This document shows, piece after piece, positions 18,289 through 27,032 of a stretch of DNA of 64,000 bases; the first letter of the stretch is position 1; every line of letters begins with the position of its first letter. The notes beneath the pieces are model-generated. The model did no database searches, was not told the origin of the DNA, and saw only the letters and a program-made list of their open reading frames with translations. Source of the DNA: Nocardia sp. XZ_19_385 (lineage in GTDB: Bacteria; Actinomycetota; Actinomycetes; Mycobacteriales; Mycobacteriaceae); the NCBI RefSeq assembly GCF_015355755.1, contig NZ_JACVEE010000001.1:1116001-1180000 (forward strand). Direction: 5' to 3'. A program made the position numbers and the translations under genes.

Positions 18289-19107
18289 ATGTTTCACGAC
18301 TTGGACGCCACCCTCGCCGGGCTATTGTCGAATGCCGCGGCGCCTGCCGAACTGCGGGCTGCCGAGATCAGTTTCCGGACACCCGACAAAGACTTCACTC
18401 CGACGCCACCGACGGTCAACCTATTCCTGCACGCCATTTCAGAGAACCGTGAGCTACGAAGCAGCGTGCCGATTATGGACCGCGTCGATGATCATTTTCT
18501 TCCCGGCGCCCCACCCATGCGAGTCGACTGCACCTATTTGATCACCGCGTGGTCGAACCAATCCGGCGAAGTGAAGATCGCCACGGAACACAAACTTCTC
18601 GGCGCAACCCTGTTGTGGCTGAGTACATTCCGGGTCATTCCCGATACCGCCCTGGTGGGATCGTTGAAGGAACCGCCGCAGCGCTATCCGGTGCCGACCG
18701 CACTGGCGATGACGACGCCCGAGGAGAGCCTGGCGCACCTGTGGAGCGCGCTCGGCACGACACCGCGTCCGACCCTCACCCTCACCATCACCATCGGCAT
18801 CCAGGCTCCTGGCCCACTCGAACCGATCGGCCGCGTCGAGAAGATCGATATCGAGGGCATGTCCCGCACCCACCCCGAACTCACCGGCCGAGTATTCGAC
18901 GCCGGTTTGGCGGCAGTGCCGGGTGCGACCGTCTCAGTGCTCGACCGAAACCTCGATACCAGCACCGACGCGGCAGGCCGATTTCGCTTCCGCGAGTTGC
19001 CTTTCGGCGATTACACACTGCGCGTCCAGGTGCCGGGCCGGCCCGAGGTCACGCACCCGGTCACGTATCGGGAAACCGCCCAGATCCATCCCATCTTCCT
19101 TTCTTGA
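18289..19107 (+). CDS. DUF4255 tail-terminator/cap protein (Afp16/Pvc16-like)
   Basis: This 272-aa protein has a DUF4255 (Pvc16 N-terminal) domain over about residues 1-185: LDATLAGLLSN, VNLFLHAISENRELRSS, RVDCTYLITAWS and LLGATLLWLSTFRVIP. A carboxypeptidase-regulatory-like beta-sandwich follows (about 195-272): LTGRVFDAG, VSVLDRNLDTSTDAAGRFRF, GDYTLRVQVPG. In Afp and PVC this protein caps the end of the tube-sheath distal to the baseplate. The beta-sandwich appendage could contact a partner or sugar. It is the first gene of the rightward operon, followed 24 bases later by the sheath gene. Confidence 0.88.
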   Translation: MFHDLDATLAGLLSNAAAPAELRAAEISFRTPDKDFTPTPPTVNLFLHAISENRELRSSVPIMDRVDDHFLPGAPPMRVDCTYLITAWSNQSGEVKIATEHKLLGATLLWLSTFRVIPDTALVGSLKEPPQRYPVPTALAMTTPEESLAHLWSALGTTPRPTLTLTITIGIQAPGPLEPIGRVEKIDIEGMSRTHPELTGRVFDAGLAAVPGATVSVLDRNLDTSTDAAGRFRFRELPFGDYTLRVQVPGRPEVTHPVTYRETAQIHPIFLS

Positions 19108-19131
19108 AACCTTCTCTCGGACGGAGCACCG

Positions 19132-20268
19132 ATGATCGACGTGACGAAAACACCACCGGGTGTGTACATCGACGAGATCACGCCGACCGGGCCGATCGCG
19201 GGCACCGGAACCAGTACCGCGGCCTTCATCGGCACCGTCTCGAAAGCCAATGCGGTGCTCAACACACCGGCCGCGGTGACGAATTGGACTACCTTCGTCG
19301 AGCAGTTCGGCGACTACGACAAGACGAAAACACTGCCCTTCGCCGTGCGCGGCTTCTTCGAAAACGGCGGCACGCTGGCCTACGTGGTCGCTTACAAGGA
19401 CACCGGCGATCTGGACACGGCGCTGGCCGCATTGCGGCCGCTGCAGGACATCAGCCTGGTCTGTCTGCCCGGCGTCGTCGACGGTAGCCTGCAGCGCAAA
19501 GTGATCACCGAGTGTGAGACCTTGGCCGACCGTGTGGCGATTCTGGACGGCGCGGCCGACCCCACGCCCCTGAAAGCCGATGGGGCATTACAGACCCAGC
19601 GCGGGCTGCTGGAGTCGAAGTCCGGCTTCGCGGCACTGTACTGGCCGTGGATCAAGGTCATCGATCCGAAGAAGCCCGGTGAGCTGCTCGCAATCCCGCC
19701 GTCGGGGCACATCGCCGGAATCATCGCCCGCAGCGATACCGAACGCGGTGTGCACAAAGCGCCGGCCAACGAGGTGATCCGCGGCGCGGTGGCGCTGGAT
19801 TTCCTGCTCGACAACACCACGCACGGCGTGCTCAACAACCTGAACATCAATGGGCTGCGCACGTTTCCGGGCCGCCCGCCGATGGTGTGGGGTGCGCGAA
19901 CCACCGCACCCAAGGACAACACCGCCTGGCGCAACCTCAACGTGCGGCGGCTGATGTCGTTCATCGAGGACTCGATCGTGGCGGGCACGAATTGGGCCGT
20001 GTTCGAACCGAACAACATCGCGTTGTGGAAGCGGCTCGAGCTGTCCATCACCGAGTTCCTCACCCGGGTCTGGCAATCCGGTGCGCTCTTCGGTGCGACC
20101 GCGGCGGAGGCCTTCTACGTCAAGATCGACCAGGAACTGAACCCGCCCGATATCCAGGCGCAGGGCCAGCTCTTCGGCGAAATCGGGGTCGCGCCGGTAC
20201 ATCCGGCCGAATACGTCATCTTCCGCGTCGGCATGTGGGATGGCGGCGCACAGATCACCGAAGGTTAG
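19132..20268 (+). CDS. Contractile tail sheath protein (Afp2-like)
   Basis: This 378-aa protein shows phage/eCIS sheath signatures: an N-terminal linker strand PPGVYIDEI, the segment TSTAAFIGTV, a core FFENGGTLAYVV, then the C-terminal sheath domain with VNGLRTFPGR-like NINGLRTFPGRPPMVWGART, NVRRLMSFIEDSI and FEPNNIALWKRLE. Contraction of the polymer drives the tube forward. At 378 residues it is short, lacking the extra surface domain of larger sheaths. It is the only sheath gene in the locus, whereas Afp and PVC carry three. GGACGGAG lies just upstream of the ATG. The tube gene follows after 8 bases. Confidence 0.95.
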   Translation: MIDVTKTPPGVYIDEITPTGPIAGTGTSTAAFIGTVSKANAVLNTPAAVTNWTTFVEQFGDYDKTKTLPFAVRGFFENGGTLAYVVAYKDTGDLDTALAALRPLQDISLVCLPGVVDGSLQRKVITECETLADRVAILDGAADPTPLKADGALQTQRGLLESKSGFAALYWPWIKVIDPKKPGELLAIPPSGHIAGIIARSDTERGVHKAPANEVIRGAVALDFLLDNTTHGVLNNLNINGLRTFPGRPPMVWGARTTAPKDNTAWRNLNVRRLMSFIEDSIVAGTNWAVFEPNNIALWKRLELSITEFLTRVWQSGALFGATAAEAFYVKIDQELNPPDIQAQGQLFGEIGVAPVHPAEYVIFRVGMWDGGAQITEG

Positions 20269-20276
20269 GAATCGGC

Positions 20277-20747
20277 ATGGCTCAGACAGGGCGGCGGGTA
20301 GACCCGTATCGCGCATTCAATTTCATCGTCACCGTCATCGGTTTGAAGGAACCGGTGAGCTTCACCGAGTGCAGCGGGCTGGGTTCGACGACGGAAGTCA
20401 TCGACGGCCCGCGCGCGATCGGCGGCGCCGGCGGCGGCAGCGGCGGCCTCACCCGGCTACCCGGCAAGACGACCTTCACCGACATCACCCTGAAGTGGGG
20501 CGTCACCGACTCGACCGAACTGTGGGACTGGCGTCAGCAGATCGTGAACGGAAAAGTGGTGCGCCGCAACGGTTCCATCGTGGTGTTCGACCTGGACAAC
20601 CACACCGAGGTGGCGCGCTGGAACTTCGTCAACGCGTGGCCGTCGAAGTGGGAGGGTCCCGCCCTCAGCCAGAAGGGCGACATCGCCATCGCCACCCTGG
20701 TTTTGGCGCATGAGGGACTGACGAGCTTCACCACAACGAAGGTATGA
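20277..20747 (+). CDS. Inner tube protein (Afp1/5, gp19-like)
   Basis: This 156-aa protein of the gp19/Hcp-like tube family carries YRAFNFIVTVIGLKEPVSFT, ECSGLGSTTEVI, TRLPGKTTFTDITLKWGVTD, LWDWRQQI and ARWNFVNAWPSKWEG. These are diagnostic of eCIS and phage tail-tube subunits forming hexameric rings inside the sheath. A Gly-rich GGAGGGSGGL loop sits where other tube proteins have a variable loop. Only one tube gene is present, so the initiator ring is probably the LysM protein at 22151. The ATG at 20277 lies 8 bases after the sheath stop. Confidence 0.93.
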   Translation: MAQTGRRVDPYRAFNFIVTVIGLKEPVSFTECSGLGSTTEVIDGPRAIGGAGGGSGGLTRLPGKTTFTDITLKWGVTDSTELWDWRQQIVNGKVVRRNGSIVVFDLDNHTEVARWNFVNAWPSKWEGPALSQKGDIAIATLVLAHEGLTSFTTTKV

Positions 20748-20750
20748 GCC

Positions 20751-21116
20751 GTGCTGGTAACGGAATTCGACTTCCAGCTACCCAAGGGGTACGTGGATCC
20801 CGAAGGCACGCTGCACTCGAAGGGTGTGATGCGCCTGGCGACCGCGGCCGACGAGATCTACCCCTTGAAGGATCCGCGGGTGCAGAACTGGCCCGCCTAC
20901 CTCATCGTGCTGCTGCTGGCACGGGTGGTGACGAAACTCGGCGGGCTCACCGAAGTCAACGCCGGGGTCATCGAGGGCCTGTTCTCCGAAGACCTGACCT
21001 ATTTGCAGGACATGTACAACCGGGTCAACGGGTTGAGCAGCCACGTGATCCACACCCGATGTCCGCATTGCGAGCGCGATCACGAGGTGGAGGTGCCGCC
21101 GTTGGGGGGATTTTAG
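20751..21116 (+). CDS. Tail-assembly chaperone-like protein (0-frame product)
   Basis: This 121-aa protein starts at the GTG at 20751 and shows the eCIS/T4-hub-type assembly chaperone pattern: FDFQLPKGYVDPEGTLHSKG, MRLATAADEI, LKDPRVQNWPAYLIVLLLAR, VIEGLFSEDLTYLQDMYNRV. A C-x-x-C pair (CPHCERDHEVEV) near the end suggests a small zinc ribbon. The family resembles tail-assembly chaperones that coat tape measures or load baseplate hubs. The gene ends TTG GGG GGA TTT TAG; that G-GGG-GGA run is a candidate -1 slippery site that would append the DUF6760 sequence at 21110-21259 and yield 169 residues, as in the lambda G/GT pair. Confidence 0.85.
   Translation: MLVTEFDFQLPKGYVDPEGTLHSKGVMRLATAADEIYPLKDPRVQNWPAYLIVLLLARVVTKLGGLTEVNAGVIEGLFSEDLTYLQDMYNRVNGLSSHVIHTRCPHCERDHEVEVPPLGGF
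21104..21110 (+). other. Candidate -1 programmed frameshift heptamer G-GGG-GGA
   Basis: In the 0 frame the codons are TTG GGG GGA TTT TAG (21102-21116), so the heptamer is phased as X-XXY-YYZ. A slip of one base back after GGA continues as ATT TTA GGC TAC, exactly the DUF6760 frame. A short CCCG/CGGG stem (21122-21125 with 21131-21134) starts 11 bases downstream. Two of the four requirements (phased heptamer, open extension frame) are clear; the stimulator is weak. Confidence 0.55.
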
Positions 21117-21259
21117 GCTACCCCGTCGATCGGGTCTATCAGGAAGTAGCCATTCTGGGCCGCCACGCCCACTGGACCCTCACCGAGGTGCTGACCCTCG
21201 ACCACGCCGAACGCCTGCGCTGGGTCGACGAGGTCCTCGCACAGACGCAACAGGCATGA
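21110..21259 (+). CDS. DUF6760-like extension, probably made by -1 frameshift
   Basis: The 49 codons read ILGYPVDRVYQEVAILGRHA followed by HWTLTEVLTLDHAERLRWVD. They match small DUF6760-type proteins found just after the assembly chaperone in actinobacterial eCIS loci: aromatic-rich, two helices, with an H-x-H-W motif and a D-H-x-E-R-x-R-W ending. There is no ATG, GTG or TTG between the chaperone C-terminus and the conserved GYP. The nearest in-frame ATG is at 21059, has no visible Shine-Dalgarno and would add an unrelated Arg/Gly stretch read out of frame from the zinc-ribbon codons. Frameshift fusion to the upstream gene is therefore my preferred model; initiation at 21059 or at ATT 21110 is the alternative. 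Confidence 0.65.
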   Translation: MLGYPVDRVYQEVAILGRHAHWTLTEVLTLDHAERLRWVDEVLAQTQQA

Positions 21260-21284
21260 ATCGCAATTCCGCCCAAGGAGATCC

Positions 21285-22148
21285 GTGACTACGGAACCGC
21301 CCGCACCGGACACTCTCGGCCTGCGCCTCGACAGGTACGCGCGAGCCTTGATCTCGGCGCGGGCACCCCAGTTTTCGTGGCTGCAGCCGCTGCGCGACTT
21401 GCTCGAGCATGTCGCCGCGCTGCCCGAACCGCTGGCGTCGCGGTTCGAACGCATCGAGACGACCGGCGCTGTCCCCCTCCCGATCCCGCCCGAGCACGCT
21501 CCGGCCCGCAGCATCGCGGGCACCGCGCTGGACAGCGAAACCCAAGCCCGCCTGCGGCCGGTGACCGGCACCGATGTCGCGAAGATCCGCGTGCACAACG
21601 ACACTCACGCCGACCTGCTCGCACACGCGCACCGCTCGGACGCGGTCACCTACGGGCGCGACGTGTACTTCCGCAAGGGCCGATACGAGCCGCATCGACC
21701 GGAGGGCTTCGCCCTGCTCGCCCACGAAGCGACCCATGTCGCCGAGATGCTCACGCCGGGAGTGGCGTGGCAGCGCGCCACCGGCTCCGGCCGTGACGAC
21801 GACGGCGAACGGCACGCCCGCGGAATCGAGAGCACGGCAACAGATTCCGTGCGACGCAGTGCCGTCACCGCCCTCTCGGCAACGCAGGCCTTCGTCGATC
21901 GGGGCACCCGCGCGCTCGCACCGATCGACCCAGCGGCGTCGGCACTCCCATCGTTCGCCGCCCCCGCCATCGCCGCCCCGGCTCCCGCCACGGTGCCGGA
22001 AACACCGGCCGGCCCCGCACCACCGCGCACCGCCGCGATCGACCGCGACCTCACCGCGCCCGCCACCATCGACCTGGAGTCCCTGCGGCGCAACATCATT
22101 GCCGATCTCAAACGCCAGCTGCGCAGCGAATTCGAACGAGGAGGCTGA
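21285..22148 (+). CDS. DUF4157 eCIS structural or accessory protein
   Basis: The protein has 287 residues from the GTG at 21285 (AAGGAG precedes it). A DUF4157-type domain spans about 70-165, with VTYGRDVYFRKGRYEPHRPE and the zincin motif HEATH (147-151). An N-terminal helical region (LRDLLEHVAALPEPLASRFE), a Pro/Ala-rich linker (about 200-255) and a terminal amphipathic helix LRRNIIADLKRQLRSEFER complete it. It lies inside the structural operon between the DUF6760 extension and the LysM gene, so it is probably a particle component rather than cargo. Whether the HExxH motif is proteolytically active is unknown. It is distinct from the 970-aa DUF4157 fusion. Confidence 0.8.
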   Translation: MTTEPPAPDTLGLRLDRYARALISARAPQFSWLQPLRDLLEHVAALPEPLASRFERIETTGAVPLPIPPEHAPARSIAGTALDSETQARLRPVTGTDVAKIRVHNDTHADLLAHAHRSDAVTYGRDVYFRKGRYEPHRPEGFALLAHEATHVAEMLTPGVAWQRATGSGRDDDGERHARGIESTATDSVRRSAVTALSATQAFVDRGTRALAPIDPAASALPSFAAPAIAAPAPATVPETPAGPAPPRTAAIDRDLTAPATIDLESLRRNIIADLKRQLRSEFERGG

Positions 22149-22150
22149 CC

Positions 22151-22843
22151 ATGACGACGGGAAATCAGCTGGCCCGCGCCTCCATCGTGAACACCACCAC
22201 CGGCGCGACCGTCTCCGTGATGTACAACCCCGAGGAGGTAAAAGTCGAGCAGGGCAACACTTTCGCCGAGGTCGGCATCCCCGGGCTCAACGCCTCACCG
22301 GTCCAATATGTGCGCGGCAAGACGCGCACGCTGTCGATGGAACTGTTCTTCGACAGCTACGAGACCGGGCAGGACGTGCGGGTGCACACCGCGCCGATCG
22401 TCCGGCTGCTCGACAAGCAACCCGAAACCCAGGCGCCGCCGGTCCTGATATTCGCTATGGGCGGCTTGGCATTCCGATGCGTGCTGGTCGAGGCCGGGCA
22501 GCGGTTCACGATGTTCCGCCGCGACGGCACCCCGGTGCGGTCGTTCCTGTCGATCCGGCTCCAGGAATTCGTGAGCGTGACCATCGACGTGCAGCGCGGC
22601 CTGTTCTTCGGCTCCCCTACCGCGTCCGCGGTCGCCAACGCCGCCGTCGATCTCGCGTCGGCAGTGGTGCGCGGCGATGCCTCCGTGCACATCACCGTCG
22701 AAGGCGAAACGCTCAGCGGTATCGCCGCCGCGTTCCTCGGCGACCCCACCCGATGGCGGGAAATCGCCGACGCCAACGACATCGACGACCCGCACGGTGT
22801 GCCCGCCGGCCTCCGGCTCGTCATCCCGTCCTGGTCGGCATAG
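22151..22843 (+). CDS. LysM tube-base/initiator protein (Afp7-like)
   Basis: This 230-aa protein has an N-terminal tube-like beta domain (about 1-150: SVMYNPEEVKVEQGN, RTLSMELFFDSYETG, RLLDKQPETQAPPVLIFAMG, FLSIRLQEFVSVTI) and a C-terminal LysM domain (about 180-230: ITVEGETLSGIAAAFLGDPT, WREIADANDIDDP, LRLVIPS). This order matches Afp7/Pvc7 and gp53-like proteins that join the baseplate hub to the tube. LysM may bind peptidoglycan or a partner spike. It starts 2 bases after the DUF4157 stop and is followed by the spike gene after 11 bases. Confidence 0.9.
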   Translation: MTTGNQLARASIVNTTTGATVSVMYNPEEVKVEQGNTFAEVGIPGLNASPVQYVRGKTRTLSMELFFDSYETGQDVRVHTAPIVRLLDKQPETQAPPVLIFAMGGLAFRCVLVEAGQRFTMFRRDGTPVRSFLSIRLQEFVSVTIDVQRGLFFGSPTASAVANAAVDLASAVVRGDASVHITVEGETLSGIAAAFLGDPTRWREIADANDIDDPHGVPAGLRLVIPSWSA

Positions 22844-22854
22844 GGAGGCGGGCC

Positions 22855-24465
22855 GTGACCGAAGCGTTCTACGCACCGCGATTCGACATCCGGATCTCCG
22901 GATTGACCGTCGCCGCCGACGTGACCAACCAAACCTTGAGCCTGACCGTCGAAACGAATCTCGACCTCGCCGGAACATTCCACCTGACGCTGGCCAATCC
23001 CGACAACGTCCTGCTCGATTCGGCCCTGTTCGATCTCGGCAAAACCGTGGAGATCCACCTCGGCTACGGCAACAAGCTGGAACCGGCGTTCCTCGGCGAG
23101 ATCACCGCGATCGAACCTTCGTTCCCCACTGACGGGCCACCGGTCGTGCGGGTCATCGGTTACGACAAGTCCTACAAGATGCGCCGCAACCAGCCCGAAC
23201 CGACGGAGTACAAATACGTCAACGACTCCATCGTCGCGGCCCGTATCGCCGTCGAGAACGGCCTCATCCCGCTGGTGGATCCGACTCCCGGTTTCCACAA
23301 GCAGTTGCTTCAATCCGAAAGCGACATGGCGTTTCTCAAGTCTCGCGCCGAACGCTATTTCTTCGACGTCTACGTCGAATGGGATCGCCTGCACTTCCAA
23401 TTCCCGAGACCGCAGACGGCCGCGCATGTGCTGGAGTGGGGCAAGAATCTGTCGAGCTTCGCGCCGAAGATCTCGACGGCCGGTCTCGCCGGACTCCAGG
23501 TCATCCGCAGCTACAACCAGGAGCTGGCGCAAACCCTGCTCGGCATCGCCCTGGCCGCCGACTTCGACCTCACCAATCTCGAAGAACGCCTGGGTAGTTC
23601 GGCCATGGACATGGTCGCATCGTTGGTACGCAAGGGCATCCGGACCGGCAAGATCGGTAATCCGCTGGACGCCATGGCGGTCGCGCGTTCGATGCTCGCG
23701 AACCTGCTGGAAGGCATGTACGAGGGCACCGGCACCTGCATCGGTATTCCAGATCTCAAGGCGGGCAACTACATCGACGTCCAGGGCGTGGGCAAGCGGT
23801 TCGGCGGCACCTACCGGGTACGCAAGGTCACTCACCGGGTGGACGACAGCGGGTTCCACACCGACTTCGAGATCACCCAGCGCAGCCACACCAGCCTGAT
23901 GGGCTTGCTGCGCAAGCAGATCAGCGAGGAACCCTCCCCCAACAAGCCCGAGCAGTTCTTCGGAGTATGGGTCGCCACGGTCGTGGACAACAAGGAACTC
24001 CTCGATGTGCCGCCGGAGCTGCCGCTGGGCCGGGTGAAACTCGAGTACCCCGGCCTGTCGACCAAGATCACCAGCGGCTGGGCGCCGTGCGCGCGGCCGA
24101 TGGGCGGCAAGAACATGGGCTTCTACGCCCAGCCCGAACCCGGTGAACAGGTGCTGATCGCCTTCGAGAAGGGCGACCTCGCCAGCCCGTACGTCCTGGG
24201 CAGCCTGTCCAACGCCCTGTCCATGCCGCCGGTCACCAATGTCGACGGCCAGAACTCCAAGCGCGTCATCAAGAGTCGCGCGGGACACACCATCACCTTC
24301 GACGACACGCTCGACGTCGGGAAGGTGGTGATCGAGGACAAGCTGGGCAGTTCGGTCACCCTCGACTCCACCGACGGGTCGATCAGCATCAACGCGATGG
24401 CCAACCTGTCGATCACCGCGAACGGGCCGATCACCCTGAAGGCCCCCAGCATCAACATCACCTAG
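22855..24465 (+). CDS. VgrG-like spike/hub protein (Afp8-like)
   Basis: This 536-aa protein combines a gp27/phage late-control-D hub domain (about 1-370: [22 protein letters not shown]-like [33 protein letters not shown]) with a gp5 OB-fold (about 375-460: [47 protein letters not shown]). A short beta-helix needle ends the protein (about 475-536: repeated [35 protein letters not shown]). It is a complete trimeric spike. I chose the GTG at 22855 because GGGAGG (22844-22849) precedes it by 5 bases. No enzymatic extension is present at the C-terminus, so cargo is not fused to the spike. Confidence 0.93.
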   Translation: MTEAFYAPRFDIRISGLTVAADVTNQTLSLTVETNLDLAGTFHLTLANPDNVLLDSALFDLGKTVEIHLGYGNKLEPAFLGEITAIEPSFPTDGPPVVRVIGYDKSYKMRRNQPEPTEYKYVNDSIVAARIAVENGLIPLVDPTPGFHKQLLQSESDMAFLKSRAERYFFDVYVEWDRLHFQFPRPQTAAHVLEWGKNLSSFAPKISTAGLAGLQVIRSYNQELAQTLLGIALAADFDLTNLEERLGSSAMDMVASLVRKGIRTGKIGNPLDAMAVARSMLANLLEGMYEGTGTCIGIPDLKAGNYIDVQGVGKRFGGTYRVRKVTHRVDDSGFHTDFEITQRSHTSLMGLLRKQISEEPSPNKPEQFFGVWVATVVDNKELLDVPPELPLGRVKLEYPGLSTKITSGWAPCARPMGGKNMGFYAQPEPGEQVLIAFEKGDLASPYVLGSLSNALSMPPVTNVDGQNSKRVIKSRAGHTITFDDTLDVGKVVIEDKLGSSVTLDSTDGSISINAMANLSITANGPITLKAPSINIT

Positions 24466-24485
24466 ACGATCGGAAGGGGCTCCCC

Positions 24486-24875
24486 ATGGACTCGGACATC
24501 TACGGGCGCGGCATAGCGTGGCCGTTTCGGCTCGGGCTCGCGGGCATCGCCGAATCGGCGGGAACCGACCGCATCGAGGAATCGATCCGCGTCATCCTCG
24601 GCACGCAACACGGCGAGCGGGTGATGCGGCCGCGGTTCGGCTGCAACCTGTCGAGCCTGGTCTTCGCACCGAACAACGCCGCGACCGCCAACCTCGCCCG
24701 GTTCTACGTCGAGGACGCCCTGTCGACGTGGGAGCCCCGCATCGAACTGACCGACATCGCCGTCGAGAACGACAACCAGGGCGGCCGGCTGGTCATCACG
24801 ATCTCCTACCGGTTGCGCGCCACCAAGGGCCTGCGCACGTTCGTGTACCCGTTCGCGCTGGAGCGCCGGCCATGA
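24486..24875 (+). CDS. gp25-like baseplate wedge protein (Afp9-like)
   Basis: This 129-aa protein of the gp25/Afp9 family shows [40 protein letters not shown] and [14 protein letters not shown]. The E-R-x-x-R-P-x-F-G core is the invariant family motif. In contractile systems gp25 forms the baseplate core bundle with the J and I proteins and nucleates the sheath. Its stop overlaps the start of the baseplate J gene (ATGA, 24872-24875), fitting stoichiometric co-production. Confidence 0.95.
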   Translation: MDSDIYGRGIAWPFRLGLAGIAESAGTDRIEESIRVILGTQHGERVMRPRFGCNLSSLVFAPNNAATANLARFYVEDALSTWEPRIELTDIAVENDNQGGRLVITISYRLRATKGLRTFVYPFALERRP

Positions 24876-27028
24876 CACCCGACCCCGCTGCCTACGCCTC
24901 GAACCGCGGACGGATCGAGCCGCCGAACCTGGACGACCGGACCTGGCAGGATCTCGTCACCGAAATCCGGGCATTGATCCCCCGATACGCACCGCAGTGG
25001 ACCGATCACAACCCGAGCGATCCCGCGATCACGATCATCGAGATGTTCGCGTTCCTCGTCGAGGGCATGATCTATCGGCTGAATCGGGTTCCGGACAAGC
25101 ACTATCTGGCGTTCCTGAACCTGCTCGGCATCACGCGGAATCCGCCGACTCCGGCGTCCACTTATCTGACCTTCGCCTCCGGCGCGGGTGTCGTCACGGT
25201 CCCGGCCGGGACGCAGGCGCAGACGCCCGCGTCGGAGACCGAACACCCGGTCGTCTTCGAAACCGACGAGCCGGCGCGGGTGCTGCCCATCACCCTGCGC
25301 AAAGCGGTGATCGTCGGTCCGTTCGCCGGCTCCCCGGCGTTGTCCTATACCGACGTCTCGGGCTTGCTCGTCGGCCCGCCGACCGGCAAACACCTCCTGA
25401 CGCTTGCGAAAGACCAGAAGGTTCAGCTCTGCTTCGGCTTCGATCAGGCCACGACCGAGGAGATAGGGCTGCGAATCCTGCTGTACCGCAGCGTGATCGC
25501 GGGCCAGGTCGAAGTCGAGTGCGCGTACTCGACCAAGGACAAGGTCCCGCACGAATGGCCCAAGGCAACTGCCGTACTCGACGGGACAGACGCTCTCCAG
25601 CATGACGGCACACTGCGCTCGAAACCGCCCGCGAACTGGGTGCCGCAACGCCCGACCGAAGACCCGGCGGAAAACCCCGGCTGGAACGGCTTCTCCGCTA
25701 CCGGTACCGCGCTGACCGAGCCGCAGCACTGGCTGGGCGTGCGCATCGTCAACAAGACCCAAGGAACCATTACAATCGGCTTCGATCGCTTCCTGTTCAA
25801 CTCGGCGCTCGCGCACAATGCGCTCACTATCGCGGCGCCGGAGATCCTCGGTAACGGCAACGGCCAACCGTTTCAACAGTTCTCGCTCGCGCACCGTCCC
25901 CTGTACGTGCCGGGCGGCGGAGCCGATGCTCCGCTCGCAGTGGAGGTCGGCACCGGCACCCCCACGGTGTGGCGACCGTGGACCAGGGTCGGAGACATGC
26001 CCGCCGGTGCACACGAGGTCTACCGAGCAGACCCGGTCACCGGCGACATCATGTTCGGCAACTTCGACGAGAAGACCGGCGAGGGGCACGGATCGGTTCC
26101 GCCCGGCGGTTCCCTGGTCCGGGCGCGCACGTATCGATATGTCGCCGGTGGCAGTTCGGGCAATATCGCCGCCGGCGGCATCGCGACGATCGCGGGCGCC
26201 AATCCCGCCGGGATCACCGGTGTCAGCAACCTCGGGCCCGGCCTGGATGGTTCCGACGAGGAAGCCGTCGACGAAACCCTGCGCCGCGCACCGGAAGTGC
26301 TCAAGACCCGCGATCGTGCCGTGACGGTCGAGGACTACGAGAATCTCGCGAAGGCGGCGACGACGGACGTGGTCAGCGCGCGTTGCCTGCCGCCGCGGTT
26401 GCACGAGGAGAACGGGCCCCGCAAAGGGACGCCATGGGCATTCGCGGGCATGACGCGCGCTCCGGGCACCGTCCACGTGATCGTCGTGACCGACCAGGGC
26501 GAGAGCGAACCGCGCCCCACTCCGTCACCGGTCGTGCTCGCGGAGGTACGGGACTATCTCGACCGTCGCCGTGACCTGACCGCCGCGCTGGCCGTCGTCG
26601 GGCCGCGTTATCTGCCCGTGAAAGTCACTGCGGTGCTCAATATCTGGGCATCGGCGATCAACGCGGGCGCCAGCAAAGAACAGCTGGAGATCGACACGGA
26701 GAAGCTCATCAACGCTTATCTGCATCCGACCCGCGGCGGGCCGGACGGCACCGGTTGGGCAGTCGGCCAGCCCGTGTTCGCCTCCGATCTCTTCCGTGCG
26801 ATCACACCGCCGGAGAACATCGCCTACATCGCGACCCTGCAAATCCAGGCCCAGATACCGCTGTATCACTTCCCGCCGTTCAAACCCGATGGCACCGAGG
26901 CGAACTGGGATCCAAATGCCGAGCGCCCGTTCAAAATCGGGCAGCTGGGTGCGACAGTCCGCGTCGCGGACTACGAATTGATTTGCGCCGCAACGGAACA
27001 CGACGTCGAGGCCGAGAGGACGGACTGA
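24872..27028 (+). CDS. Baseplate J-like protein (Afp11-like)
   Basis: This 718-aa protein has the conserved N-terminal wedge motif [20 protein letters not shown] followed by [20 protein letters not shown] at about residues 45-85. Long beta-rich insertions follow (about 100-440), with the baseplate J core at about 470-640 ([45 protein letters not shown]). Baseplate J proteins bundle with gp25 and protein I to make the wedge. The length is in the usual eCIS range. It starts inside the gp25 stop and ends 4 bases before the tail protein I gene. Confidence 0.93.
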   Translation: MTPDPAAYASNRGRIEPPNLDDRTWQDLVTEIRALIPRYAPQWTDHNPSDPAITIIEMFAFLVEGMIYRLNRVPDKHYLAFLNLLGITRNPPTPASTYLTFASGAGVVTVPAGTQAQTPASETEHPVVFETDEPARVLPITLRKAVIVGPFAGSPALSYTDVSGLLVGPPTGKHLLTLAKDQKVQLCFGFDQATTEEIGLRILLYRSVIAGQVEVECAYSTKDKVPHEWPKATAVLDGTDALQHDGTLRSKPPANWVPQRPTEDPAENPGWNGFSATGTALTEPQHWLGVRIVNKTQGTITIGFDRFLFNSALAHNALTIAAPEILGNGNGQPFQQFSLAHRPLYVPGGGADAPLAVEVGTGTPTVWRPWTRVGDMPAGAHEVYRADPVTGDIMFGNFDEKTGEGHGSVPPGGSLVRARTYRYVAGGSSGNIAAGGIATIAGANPAGITGVSNLGPGLDGSDEEAVDETLRRAPEVLKTRDRAVTVEDYENLAKAATTDVVSARCLPPRLHEENGPRKGTPWAFAGMTRAPGTVHVIVVTDQGESEPRPTPSPVVLAEVRDYLDRRRDLTAALAVVGPRYLPVKVTAVLNIWASAINAGASKEQLEIDTEKLINAYLHPTRGGPDGTGWAVGQPVFASDLFRAITPPENIAYIATLQIQAQIPLYHFPPFKPDGTEANWDPNAERPFKIGQLGATVRVADYELICAATEHDVEAERTD

Positions 27029-27032
27029 CGCC

